NCBI GenBank assembly: GCA_030062745.1
Contig: CP099847.1
Location: 914,304-978,303 of the forward strand
Direction: 5' to 3'
DNA length: 64,000 nt
Source of the DNA: Capitulum mitella
Lineage: Eukaryota > Arthropoda > Thecostraca > Pollicipedomorpha > Pollicipedidae
Shown: piece after piece, positions 54,481 to 64,000 of the stretch
Layout of the letters: every line of letters starts with the position of its first letter
How positions within the stretch are numbered: position 1 is the stretch's first letter
Notes under the pieces: model-generated
Databases searched by the model: none
What the model was told of the DNA's origin: nothing
What the model saw: only the letters and a program-made list of their open reading frames with translations
Position numbers and translations under genes: made by a program

Positions 54481-56209
54481 AATACCGCCCGCATTTCATT
54501 CTAAAAAGTGACACATGTTTTAAGGATCTGGGAACGGGTGTATGTCGGATGCGGCGAGTCGGTAGGGTGTCCCACCTGGGGTCCGCTAGGCTTAAAGACG
54601 TGCGGGTTCGGCGTCGGTTGGTGGCGGGTGAGATCACGCGCCGAGTCTGAGAAGAGGAGGTGTGAGCCTTAGAGCGGGTCGGTGGCCCGATTGGAGGGAG
54701 GCCGGGATCTAGGCCTGGCAGGCTGCGCTGGCGGTGGATAAGCTGTCTGCTTGGGTCCCGGCTGATGCCGTGGATTTGATGGGTGCGACGGCCTGGGTGG
54801 ATTGGCTGGTTTTGGCTTGGATGGGACTCGGCTGGGGAGGAGTTTGGGTCCGGGAGGTGAGAGGGAAGGGTAACGGGTGGAGGAGCGGGGAAGAAGGCCG
54901 TAGATTGGGCGAGCCCGACGCTGGAGCGTGGTTGCGGGGAAGGGGTGTAGCCACGCGGGAGTTTGAGGCGAGCGGGGATGGAGGAGAGTGGGCCTGATGT
55001 TACGCCATGGACGCATCGCCAGGCCCGAGAGAAATCGGAGGGGGCCGAGGGGAGGGTGTCGTTGGAGGCACAAGGGGTGGGCGGCAAGCCTGGTTTTGCA
55101 CCGGGCGAGCATCGCCAGGCCTGGGGAAAACCTGGAGGTGTTGCTGAGGAAAGGAAATCTTTGAAGGAATTGGGGATGGGGAGGGTGAGGGATGAGGCAC
55201 CTGCAGGGTCGGTGCGGAGAGCCGTGGCAACGGTAAGGTAATGAGAATGGGGAAGGAGGCCTGGCCTTGCGTTGCTAAAGTCGGGAGGGGGACAGGGCAA
55301 GGGCGGCGGGGCAGAAAAACCGGGCGCCTTACGCCCGGGGCGGGTGGGGAAGTCGACGTGGTGGTGGTGGTCGCGGACGGGACCGTGCGGGCCGGGGTAG
55401 GGCGTGCCACGGCAGCGTAGGAGCGCCCGGGGCAGAGCAGTTGTCGCGCTGCCGTGTAGGACATGCCCCGTATGGCCGCTAGTTGGCGGATGTCGCAACC
55501 ATACGGGAGAGTAGGAGCGGGCATTGCCGCAGGCCGCGCGTTTGCGGGCTGTGGAGGTGCAGACGGATGTTGCGTGAGGCTCTTCACACCGTGCACAATG
55601 CGCGCTGGACGCTGCACAGGCCTGCTTGTCGTGGCCATAGCGTTGGCAGGGGGCAGCGGACTGGCCTGGTGACGTGGGAAAAAACGCCGTATCTGATGCG
55701 ATTGAGAGTGATGTGCAAGAGTCGGGTCTTGATCGTGAAGGAGAGGCGAGACTCGTGGTGTGTCTCCAGCGCCTCCAGGAGAACAGGGTGGCTCCTCTTC
55801 CCTAAAGAACGGCGATGCCGTGGCTCAAGCTGTTGAGTTCTGGAGCGATAATGGTGCTGCACTGTCCTTGAATGTGTGATGTAATCTGACGCTGCACCTT
55901 TGCAAGGCAAATGTCGTCAGTGTGAGCAGCTCCTCTGTGTCTGTGGCGCTTGTGGTAAACACCAGGGCATGTCTGGGACGCCGGGTGACTGAATCGCTCA
56001 TTCTGTGGGTGGTGCTGAAGTGTTTTCGTCACTGTGAACGCCGACTCCTTGGCGACGCTGTAGTTTGGGTCGGTGTTGATGCCAGCGATGAAAGAGCTGT
56101 ACTCGGCGGTGATGGGATAGGTGGAAGAAGAGTAGTGTTGTGGAGTGTTAGTGGCCCGTGAAAGCAAAAGTCCGGCTTCGCTGACCCCACGGCCCATGCG
56201 TTCGCCCAA
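54481..56209 (-). pseudogene. LINE 3 ORF1, gag-like protein with CCHC zinc knuckles
   Basis: ORF1 would encode an RNA-binding nucleoprotein. The minus strand starts MGERMGRGVSEAG at 56209. A central block ALETHHESRLSFTIKTRL...RYGVFSHVTRPVRC (55800-55640) precedes the knuckles in I/jockey gags. After a one-base shift the reading CQRYGHDKQAC and CARCEEPHATSVC gives CCHC-type knuckles (about 55640-55560). Further on RSYAAVARPT and a very Pro/Ser-rich tail run to about 54500. Three frames are needed, so it is a pseudogene. The GC-rich, purine/pyrimidine-skewed tail explains long open frames on both strands. Confidence 0.75.
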
Positions 56210-56230
56210 GAGTCTTCCTGCCCTGGCCGT

Positions 56231-57599
56231 AGTGGCCCCAAGCAGGGGAGTTTACATCGTTAAGTATCCGCCGGCTTTGTTAGTTGATAGAAAAGAGAGG
56301 AGGAAGACGGTGAAAAGGTTTCCTGCTGGATTGCGACGGACGATTTGTAAATGGTTAAAACCATTGACATATAAACAGATATTAAATATCTTTGATACAC
56401 GACTATTACACGTAATTAAATAGCAAACAACCAGTTATTCCATGTATTATTAAATTATTCATGGAAGACCATTTGCCTAACTTTGCTTCTGAATGATCGT
56501 TGTGGAACGTGTATTTGGAGCTCCAGGACTGTCTCGAAGTGCATTAAGTTGGACAGTGGCTGCCGGACACAATCTGAGTTTTTGTGCTCAACGGGTGTGA
56601 TCTCAACCGGTTTACTGCGTAATAGCTGTTTTCCAATAGGTGCATTAATTTCTAATAGCTGTAGTAGCCGAGCGGCAACCAAAGATACCGCTCGGCTTTA
56701 ACATGCGCGGTGGAACCGGGTTCCGCGCCAACGCGCACTGGAGGGAGGGGCACAAAAGTGTCCCCCTCCTATCTCGGAAAAGGAACTAGAGACCCAAAGT
56801 TTTAAGGGTAGGGTAGGGCAACAAAGAATTATATCATACAATTTCCGTGATCCTGCGTCAATATCTCCAAGGTCGACTTTGGACACTTTCTTGGTCCCTA
56901 CAAGCCATTTCGTACGGCTTTTGAAACGAAATGGGAAAATGGCGCGTGTTAGAGCGTTGAAACGTGCAATACGACAATTTGGATCCATCTGACGTCTTGA
57001 ATGAAAATTCTGGGCCAAGGTTTATATCAGGTCACTGACCTATGCCGCTATTTTTTTCATTTCTTGCAAATCAGATCTCGAGCAACACGGGATACTGGTG
57101 TGGTCTGAGAGTAAACAAGGGCGCTAAACGCATCATTTAACGTATTTTCAATGAAGATAGCCAAAATCGGTACATATGGTCACTTCCAGCGTTCACTTAC
57201 CTCCACAAGGTGAAAGAAAGTAGCGCGAGATCATTGACCTCAGATTAAGTTCTTGACCCAAAGGAGGTTCTATTTAAATCGTTTGCACTAAAGTTATTTC
57301 GTTATAATGAACCAGTTACGTGATCTGATTGTTGTAAAATGTAAAAATAATAAATATATGCATATATAAATATGTATTAGTATATATATATATATATATA
57401 TATATACTGATATATTTAAGCGTGTCTGTGCTAGCAAACGTGTTTTTATCAGGTTCTTTGAATACATATTTCGTACAAATCGACATTTTGCAAAGCAAAT
57501 CTGGATCAGGTCACAGGCTGGTTGATCTTGACCTTTGTTAACCTTGACCTTCATTGACGGTGAATTTGGCCTTAGTACAGATCTTCACAAAAGCAATGA
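56231..57599. other. Unassigned sequence with a short strong hairpin
   Basis: A 10-bp perfect stem (AGCCGAGCGG, 56666-56675; CCGCTCGGCT, 56688-56697) with a 12-nt loop is followed by a C-run-bearing stretch near 56740-56770 of the type seen at transposon ends. A (TA)n tract lies at 57380-57406 and AGGTCA-related words at about 57030, 57235 and 57525. No gene recognised. Confidence 0.4.
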
Positions 57600-58029
57600 T
57601 AGGTATTAGGGTCCTTGTGGCAAACCGGCCATAGCTCTGGTATTTATGTAACATCATAGACTTAGACATCGACATAGACATATATTTGGGCAATCCACAA
57701 ACCACTCATGGTTATTACAACCCATCGCGGATGTGATAAAACAGCGCAGGGATCAGAGGGCGGCGGTGTCAAATAAAACTGACAAATAAAACGTTGCATA
57801 ACTAGATGACACTGCCAGGTCCTGTTAGTGATGGTGAGCACACGCCAAATGACGCGTCCGTGCGCGCCTGTAAGGCGGCACGGGCAGTCCGTGGAAGTCA
57901 GGTGGCTGGGCGTTATACAAGACGGCATCTCGCGCGCAATAATCTCGCGGCTCTTCTCGCCCCATCCGGGTGCGGGAGCACGGGACGTGTAGATCACCGT
58001 CCTGCCTGGTGTTAATTCACTATTCTTTT

Positions 58030-59300
58030 AAGCCGAGACAGGTGACGTTTGGTACCATACGCCGGCGGACAGGCATTGCTTCAGATGTGGTAGACCTGCC
58101 AAGATTCCGAAACTTTGTTCGATGCAAGAGACACATGAGAGTTCTAGGTGAGACAGCGATCAAAGAGCAATCCGAGGTTTTTGGCTTCCGGACAGGGGAT
58201 GAGATGGTGATCAGGAAATTTCACTGAGAACCTGGGGATGTTACGGACATTTTGGGCACTTTCGAGCTGGGTTTTGTCGGCATTGACCTTTCAGCCGTTG
58301 GATCTGAACCAAATAGTAAGTGAGGCCAGGGCACGCTCCAATCGTGCGATGATGTTTTTTTAAGTGAGATTTAGGGCCACTGATCAAAAGTTGGGTATCA
58401 TCCGCGTACAGGGCCACCACAGCGTCCCCCGCGAACAAATTGAGGTCGTTTGCGAACGCGCAGAAAAACAGGGGGCCCAGCGCAGATCCCTGGAAGACGC
58501 CGATGTTGTTGGGAAGCTTAGAAGAGAATTTGGTGAAACCCAGACTGTCAGTGATGCTGACACTCTGGTTATGATTTCGAAGATAGGCCGAAAACTAGAA
58601 TGAGTCAATTCCGTGGGTTTGGAGCCTAGAAAAGAGTTTGGAATAGTCTACCACTTCGAAGGCATTGCTGAGGTCGAGGAGACAAAGCAGCGATATTTCT
58701 CCACGGTCGTTGGCGAGCAGTATGTGGTCGGATACGGAGATCAGCGCGGTTTCCGTCGAGTGTCGCAGGCGGAAGCCGTGCTGTCTGGGAGAAAGGAGAT
58801 GGTTGCAGGATAGGTAACCGTAGAGTTGCTAGTGAATAGTCCGTTCTACGATTTTGACGGTCACTGGAACAATGGAAATGGGTCGGCAGTAGCAGGGCTG
58901 GGTTTGACTGCCGGATTTAAAGATGGGGAAAACTACGTAATGATTCCAGGACGTCGGGACTTTGGAGAGGGATAGACTGGAGTCGACCAGATGGAGAAAT
59001 ATCGGACTACATAACCTCAAAGTTGAGGCGAATAAAACGCACGCAGATTCCACCCTCACCACAGGCCGAGGAGTTGTTCATAATGAATATGATGGCATGC
59101 AGCTCCGTCAGGATAAGAGACGACAGAGATATGGGGCAGGCGTCAACACGAGGTAAGCGGCACGCAGTGTGAAGCAGCACTCCCTGATTGGCTACCTTGC
59201 CGGCCACAAGTGAGTCCGCACCAACAGAAGAAGTCTTCAGCTGGTCAGGTGTCACGTCCGGTGTCACACGCACGGGCCTACTGCCACTCACATCAGCGCG
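58030..59300 (-). pseudogene. LINE 4 reverse transcriptase, broken frames
   Basis: Minus-strand pieces: SLSKVPTSWNHYVVFPIFKSGS and YCRPISIVPVTVKIVER (58980-58830), the fingers motifs of CR1-like RTs. Then a frame reading GSALGPLFFCAFANDLNLFAGDAVVALYADDTQLLISG (about 58500-58370, across two frames), containing the intact catalytic box YADD. Then CPEAKNLGLLFDRCLT of the thumb (about 58200). The YADDTQL box is intact but several stops and shifts separate the parts. Confidence 0.78.
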
Positions 59301-59309
59301 AATCCACCG

Positions 59310-59624
59310 TCACATGGACCGGCACCCCCCACGCCGTCCTCGATCGTGTAACGTTCCGCTCGGCCTCCGGATGTCAGCACGTGTGCCGCGCCGGAGTGCC
59401 GACCTCGCAGAGCGGTCTAATTCCCTGCGGGAATCGGGACCATGTCCGTGCTGCTCAAGAGCCTGCCGGCGACGCCGCATCAGGTCTCGGGTTTTGTCGG
59501 CCACCACAGGGACGCTGGGGCTGTGTAGGCGCGTCAAGCGGAACACGGCGTGCGCGTCCACAATTGGAGTAAACACTCCGATAAAATGCTGCCATTTGTC
59601 GGTGACAGCGCGAGATAAAAACAC
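59310..59624 (-). pseudogene. LINE 4 linker between endonuclease and RT
   Basis: The minus strand reads HFIGVFTPIVDAHAVFRLTRLHSPSVPVV followed by ADKTRDLMRRRRQALEQHG (59590-59450), matching the usual F..l...id.haP.k..r...s.pW...e...l...R region before the RT of CR1/L2 elements. The rest of the frame is Arg-rich and probably out of register. Confidence 0.65.
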
Positions 59625-59735
59625 CGCGCTCCAGTCAGCTCTCAGTAAATCGTAGTGGAAATATGGCAGGTCAATGCCGCGCAGTGAACCAGAACGAACG
59701 GTGGCGGGTGGCGGGCGGGGTCTGGGCAGAGATAG

Positions 59736-60020
59736 ATTGATTGATTGATATTGGGCTTTGAGGCGTGCCTCGACCTTATGGTCATTATGCGCCGCCTGTA
59801 AAGTCTGTGTGAGCTACGTTACGTTAGAAGTGTATGTGGCGATTTTTAAAGATAGCGCAAGTGTTTCATTTAACGTTACAGGTTGAAAGGGTAATGGACA
59901 CAAATGCTTTTTACGTTAAGTTGTGTGTGTGACAAAAAATTTAGATGCCGTTGAGAATATCGGCATGGTGGGGGGCCTCCGTGAAGCGGGGGCAAGACGC
60001 GCAGGAGGAGGGGCAGAGAT
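59736..60020 (-). mobile_element. 5'-truncated LINE 3 copy (3' end only) inserted in LINE 4
   Basis: The segment resembles 51560-51840 along its length, for example AGTCTGTGTGAG(C/T), TTTAACGT.ACAG and GTGAAGC.G.GGCAAGACG in the same order. On the minus strand it ends in a (AATC)n-like tail (plus strand GATTGATTGATTGAT at 59736-59750), as expected for an I-like 3' end. Confidence 0.7.
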
Positions 60021-60498
60021 AAAAGCGCGAACAAATTTATACGGACTAAGATTACAGAAACGAGCACCACGAATGACTAGATTACGATCGTTCGCAGTTA
60101 AAGTATCTCACAACGAACCAGAAGTAAAAGTGACAGAACTGAAACAGTGAAAAATCGGATGGAAACTGAGTCAGGCGAGCCTTACGGCAGTCGCTGTCGG
60201 GTGTGAGGTAGTCACGGTTTAAATCACAACAGAGTACGATCTTAGACGACGGAAAGTCAGTTACTAGACGCTGTAATTGAGCCTCAGGATCACCAACGTC
60301 CGCGCTTAAATCCGCCAATGAACGTCTCGGAGGTCGATATAAAGAGCCAACGATGACCTGACTCTTACCGTGGGGCTTCACGAGCGTCCTCAAGGACTCT
60401 ATGGACATCATGTGAGCAGCTAGCTGCTGGAACGTAGCAATACTCGAAATAAGTCCAAACCTGCTTTTTTTCAGTTTCAGTTTCATGCCTAAGAACAA
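60021..60498 (-). pseudogene. LINE 4 endonuclease domain, partial
   Basis: The minus strand from 60498 reads FGLISSIATFQQLAAHMMSIES, VKPHGKSQVIVGSLYRPP, and IVLCCDLNRDYLTPDSD, where the usual GDFN is CDLN. The N-terminal part with the first catalytic residues is absent, and the C-terminal part is cut by the LINE 3 fragment. Confidence 0.75.
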
Positions 60499-60500
60499 GA

Positions 60501-63399
60501 GAAACCGTATTTACCTAACCTAGCCTTTATGTTCGGCAAGCGGAGACGTTGGACAGGTTTCTTTGTTTCGCCATTGCGCTAACCCTCTCGACTGTCAAAG
60601 TAATAAGATCATTTGCGCTGTGAATGGGATACCGGGTAGAGGCTATGAGGAGGGAGCGCATCCTGATCACGTGATATGGTCTGCGGAAGAGCTCCAAGGG
60701 CGTCGCGGAGACCGACCGGGCCGTATCCGACCCACAGTCCCATCCAAACAAGCTGGATTGGATGCGAACATTCGACCAGAGCAATGACGGCTGAGCGATT
60801 TCTGAGCAATAACGTTGGAAATGACTTACACACGAATGAACATATTGTGCACACAAGAAGCTTTTGTGATAATTATATGGCGAATTTCATTGCCAGTGCA
60901 GATTAATGGCAGTGATATGAGGCTAAATGGGCAAATACTGCGTTTATTTACATGTGGGCACTGATCTCGCCCGAATATATTCTGACGTACACACACACGC
61001 ATTATCAGGAGAGGAACTTTGTCTCTCTTTGGGGGGGACATGCCCACCCAAAATGTTAAGCTGACACCATTTTTGAGCTTCCCCTAAATATTGGACTGCC
61101 CCCCCCCCCCCACAATGTCGAACTTGACTGTCAATACACCATCACTTCGCAATGGTAAGAACTTAACCATCACCGAACGAAGGGGGCGGATGCCACCCCC
61201 AAGCAATGTTTCCGGGACCACGACAAAACGGCGCACGGCAGTGCCGTGAAATCTGGTATAGTTGACAACATGTTTATTGTGCATGTTTTGATAAAAACAG
61301 TGATCCCAGGTCATCTGGGGGTACCGAACTATGATGTCATCACCAAAGGCTTGCAAAGCAATTTTTGCGCCAAATGTCGGTTTTTACCTTTTTAGGCCAA
61401 TAGTTACGCATAAACGGCAGATGACGGCCATGAAATCAGACTGGATTTCTTGGATCAGACTGGAAGTGCACATGCGAACAGGTCACTTAGATAGGTCAAT
61501 CACCTTTTCATGGTCAAACGAGGTCAATGGCCTTAGATGGCCTTTCTGACGTTAAAACATTCTTATACGAATTTTTGGCACTGAACATGATAGAGACAAT
61601 TTGAGGTCCATTTGGCCCCAAATGCGTCGTTTTTAACTGAGCGAAATCGATTTATAGTTTCCAAGAATAAAGTGTGGCCTGGCCTAAGAGGTCACTGGCT
61701 GACCTGACAGGGTCGATACGGGCACCGCTGGGTTCCTTGGGCATACGGGTATTAATTTATTTTCGTTCCGAGGCGCTGGCTCAATTAGGAACCAAATGGC
61801 GAGGGATGCCTAACTCCCGTCGTCAGTGCGAGTGAAAATCTCTCCCGTTCCGCGAGGTTCGAAATGTACGCATTAGTGCTGAGTGTTTGAAAACATGGAT
61901 ATTTATACCTTACCCATATCAGATATTTTCAGTGGCTTTGATAATATGACGAGAAAAAAACAAGTGGTAGGTCAGCTGTTTGTTCCCGGTCCGATGACAC
62001 GAACGGGATGACCAGTCGGAGCATGATTTTTTGATACCAATAGCACGGATCCACTCATGTCACTGATGTCTTGCATTGGATGACTTTACACTATTGCAAT
62101 TTCTGTTCAGCTTTGCTAGGTTTGAACTGTACGCGCAGATTACCGGTGGTTCATGATATGCATATGCATATCTTTGTATATGCATCATTTCAACGAAACG
62201 GATCAAACGAGTAACTGCTGTTGTGAGAAAAACATAAGGTAGTAGTGTATGGTATGGCCGCAGGAGCGCAGGTGCGTTTCATAAAGGGGGGACGGGGGTC
62301 AACCGGGGATTGAGGGGGTGGTTAAGTTTGACGAAAAATGTTTCGTTTGATATAGCGTAAATATGTATATGATGGCAGTATATGTTGGCATGATGTAAAA
62401 TATTGATCATTCTTTAGAATAACAACAGTATGAAAAGTTATTGCGAGTGACAGCCTGAAATGGGAATTGGAAATCAAATGAAATGAGACTCTGAAAGGGC
62501 TCCACTCTAGAAATCTTCGGCCGGAATCCAGTGCACGGGGCGAAATTGGAGACGCCCCTGGCAGCATACATGGGTGAAGTATATGCGTAAATCAGAATAA
62601 AGATGTCTATAGCATACGTTACCTTGGTTTATTCATGCGATAAGTCATACATTCTTAGGCATCAGGACATACCAATACCCCCTTTTACATGTTCCTGGAT
62701 CTCTCACTAATTACCATTAACAAAAAAGCTGAAAATGTGCACATTACAAACATTTCGATCATTTGAATTGTCCGCGGCATTATAAAGCACATCAAAATAG
62801 TACATGTACACGTCGATGTGCGCGCTCCAGAAAGCGCAATATTTCCCAAACATGATTCCCTGAGAGGTGTCCTGGAACCGCTTCTTGAGAAGGCAAATTT
62901 TTGGCGTTGTGTCACAATATGTGAAAAAGCATATTTAGAAAAAGTCGCCAAGTTTCGTAAAGCAGTTCCCGAAACCCTGGGAATGAAGAGCAAAAACCGG
63001 AAGGGGGGGGGGGCAGAATCTGCAACCCACCAGCACAGAATAGGGTTAAATTTCGCCGGGCCGGCCTCCGGATCCACGTTCGCCGAGCCCGGGAGTCATG
63101 AGAATTCCCCCCCCCCATCAAGATCTCGAGATAAAGAAGTCACACAGAAAAAGCCAAAACACCGTTGGAAACCCCTTGTCCCAAAGAGAGGAAAACAACC
63201 ATATTTTGCCTAATCAGGTTTATATTGAGTTCACCAGAGGTCAACTTAGGTCAAATCACCTGTTGGTATTTTTGGACGGGAAACTGTGATAATGGTCAAT
63301 CCACGTCAAATCGCACAAAAGTTGTCCCGGGCTCATAGTATCTACGGAGCAATGGGTAACCAACAATTCCTAGCCCCATGGGGAGCAATGGGGGCAATC
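60501..63399. other. Unassigned sequence with transposon relics
   Basis: No gene supported. C-runs and G-runs near 61030, 61100 and 63003 and a TAGGGTTAA at 63041-63049 look like termini of TTAA-type elements without partners; the part 62870-63045 resembles, on the minus strand, the left end of family 2. A possible small MITE with CAGGTGCGTTTCA and CAGGGGCGTCTCC ends lies at 62269-62560. AGGTCA words recur near 61480-61530 and 63235-63255. Confidence 0.4.
62269..62560. mobile_element. Possible small MITE
   Basis: Terminal inverted repeats CAGGTGCGTTTCA (62269) and the reverse complement of TGGAGACGCCCCTG (to 62560) match at about 10 of 13 positions. G-rich inside the left end. No clear target duplication. 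Confidence 0.3.
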
Positions 63400-63978
63400 C
63401 CCCCTGAGGCCTGAAAAAGGGCCCCTGAGAGAGGCCACAAAGGGGCCCCCACGGGACGGCCCCGAAGGGCCCCTCTTAAACTCAAACGGGCCTAGAGGGG
63501 GCTCCGTATGAGCTTCACGGGATCTCTGTTAAAACATGATGGTTTCTTGATGCAGTCAGAGAGGCCTCTGGGAAGGTTAGATGGCCCCTGAGACGCATAA
63601 GAGGGCACCTGAAGCTCCCAAAGGGCCCCTGAGGCCACTACAGGACCTCAACAAGGCAAATTTCCCCTGAGACCGCCAGAAGCGTCACGTGGCTCCTGAG
63701 ACTGTCAAGATGAGGACTGGGTTCATAGGACGGCATAGAGGCCCCTGGAATGTCATAGCAGCCCCGAATGGGTTCCACGGACCGATGTGAAAAACTGAAG
63801 GTTCCTGATCCAGACAAAGGGCGTTCGGAAGGGTTGGTGAGACCCCGAGACGGCAAGATGGTCCCTAAGATGGAAAGAAAGGCCTCTGAAACTTTCCAAG
63901 AGTACCAACGGCCCAAACACGGCAAAGGGTTCATGAGACCGCTTTAAGTGCCAGAAAGGCACCTGAGACAGAAAGAAC
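63400..63978. repeat. Degenerate satellite, inverted copy of the 31850-33510 family
   Basis: Read on the minus strand it has CTGCATCAAGAAACC, CCGTGAAGCTCATAC, TTTGAGTTTAAGAGGGGCCC and CTTCGGGGCC in the order seen near 33361-33470 on the plus strand. Unit spacing is about 260 bp (63549 and 63808). Confidence 0.7.
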
Positions 63979-63982
63979 TTAA

Positions 63983-64000
63983 CCCGTCCCCGACTGAGGG
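63983..64000 (+). mobile_element. Left end of a family-1 TTAA element, cut by the window edge
   Basis: TTAA at 63979-63982 is followed by CCCGTCCCCGACTG, identical to the first 14 bases of copy A at 840-853. The rest lies beyond the window. Confidence 0.75.

Larger units (their letters stand above)
51555..56230 (-). mobile_element. LINE 3: I-like non-LTR retrotransposon with RNase H, internally deleted
   Basis: Read on the minus strand it holds a gag-like ORF1 (about 56209-54500), an endonuclease (54480-53815), part of an RT (53770-52900), an RNase H (52740-52370) and a 3' untranslated region to about 51555. The 3' end is recognised because a second copy of it lies at 59736-60020, ending in a (TTGA)n-like tail. 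All domains contain stops or frameshifts, and the endonuclease C-terminus and RT fingers are missing. An RNase H plus CCHC-type gag suggests the I group; the exact clade is not settled. Confidence 0.85.
57600..60500 (-). mobile_element. LINE 4: decayed CR1/L2-like non-LTR retrotransposon, 5'-truncated
   Basis: The minus strand contains, in order from 60498 downward, an endonuclease part, an inter-domain stretch (59624-59310), RT (59300-58240) and thumb (58230-58030). All are in broken frames. No RNase H was seen. Order and motifs fit CR1/L2-type elements. It is interrupted at about 59736-60020 by the 3' end of LINE 3. Confidence 0.75.

Noticed and set aside
54734-55672. Long plus-strand frames opposite LINE 3 ORF1
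   Set aside because: They mirror the Pro/Ser-rich gag tail; the minus strand carries the recognisable zinc-knuckle and gag motifs.
56660-56700. Hairpin AGCCGAGCGG...CCGCTCGGCT considered as tRNA or histone 3' stem-loop
   Set aside because: No TpsiC or anticodon arm can be placed, and the stem does not match the histone stem-loop consensus.
62680-63049. Possible third copy of family 2 ending at TAGGGTTAA 63041-63049
   Set aside because: Only the last roughly 170 bases resemble the family-2 left end (minus strand). The next block resembles a middle part in the opposite orientation, so no complete element could be drawn.

Overview
This is a repeat-dense stretch of a metazoan, most likely invertebrate, nuclear genome. 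Evidence: an intron-bearing rhodopsin-type GPCR gene with consensus GT-AG splice sites, no operon-like coding, and several animal-type retroelement classes (Penelope-like with GIY-YIG, L1/Tx1-like, I-like with RNase H, CR1/L2-like) together with TTAA-flanked, hAT-like, Tc1/mariner-like and foldback DNA transposons. The species cannot be read from the sequence. A crustacean or other arthropod would fit, but that is a guess.

Layout. 0.8-2.0 kb: a 1.2-kb TTAA-flanked element (family 1). 5.5-19.4 kb: a nested retrotransposon complex. Two Penelope-like elements (PLEs) lie head to head, copy 1 on the minus strand and copy 2 on the plus strand. Each is split by an L1/Tx1-like LINE flanked by target-site duplications. 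LINE 1 (6920-12817) is near full length and is itself split by a 319-bp MITE; LINE 2 (14896-19135) is 5'-truncated. Both PLE copies end in a hammerhead-ribozyme-like fold. 20.0-20.7 kb is CpG-rich with no recognised gene. 23.9-25.1 kb is a second 1.2-kb TTAA family (family 2). 25.1-33.5 kb is a succession of degenerate tandem repeats, including a 22-bp minisatellite at 25955-26458.

36.5-39.5 kb holds the only cellular gene I can support: a CpG-rich candidate promoter or 5' exon, then a class A GPCR with a large seven-TM exon (37743-38802), a 490-bp intron and a short second coding exon ending at 39449. Exon 1 needs at least one frame correction near 38419, so the gene is either a recent pseudogene or carries an assembly indel. 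A 30-bp minisatellite follows.

42.2-51.0 kb is a DNA-transposon cluster: a minus-strand family-1 copy, a 2.8-kb foldback element made of about 140-bp AGGTCA-rich subrepeats in inverted arms, a hAT-like element with a perfect 8-bp duplication enclosing a decayed Tc1/mariner transposase, and a second family-2 copy. 51.5-56.2 kb is an I-like LINE on the minus strand. 57.6-60.5 kb is a decayed CR1/L2-like LINE on the minus strand, interrupted by the 3' end of the I-like LINE. The window ends in an inverted copy of the 31.9-33.5 kb satellite, abutted by the first bases of another family-1 element.

Nothing in the mobile fraction looks intact enough to be active: every long ORF has stops, frameshifts or altered catalytic residues. 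Apart from the nested-element architecture, the most unusual feature is that unrelated DNA-element families carry dense AGGTCA-type hexamers and G-run/C-run subterminal palindromes.
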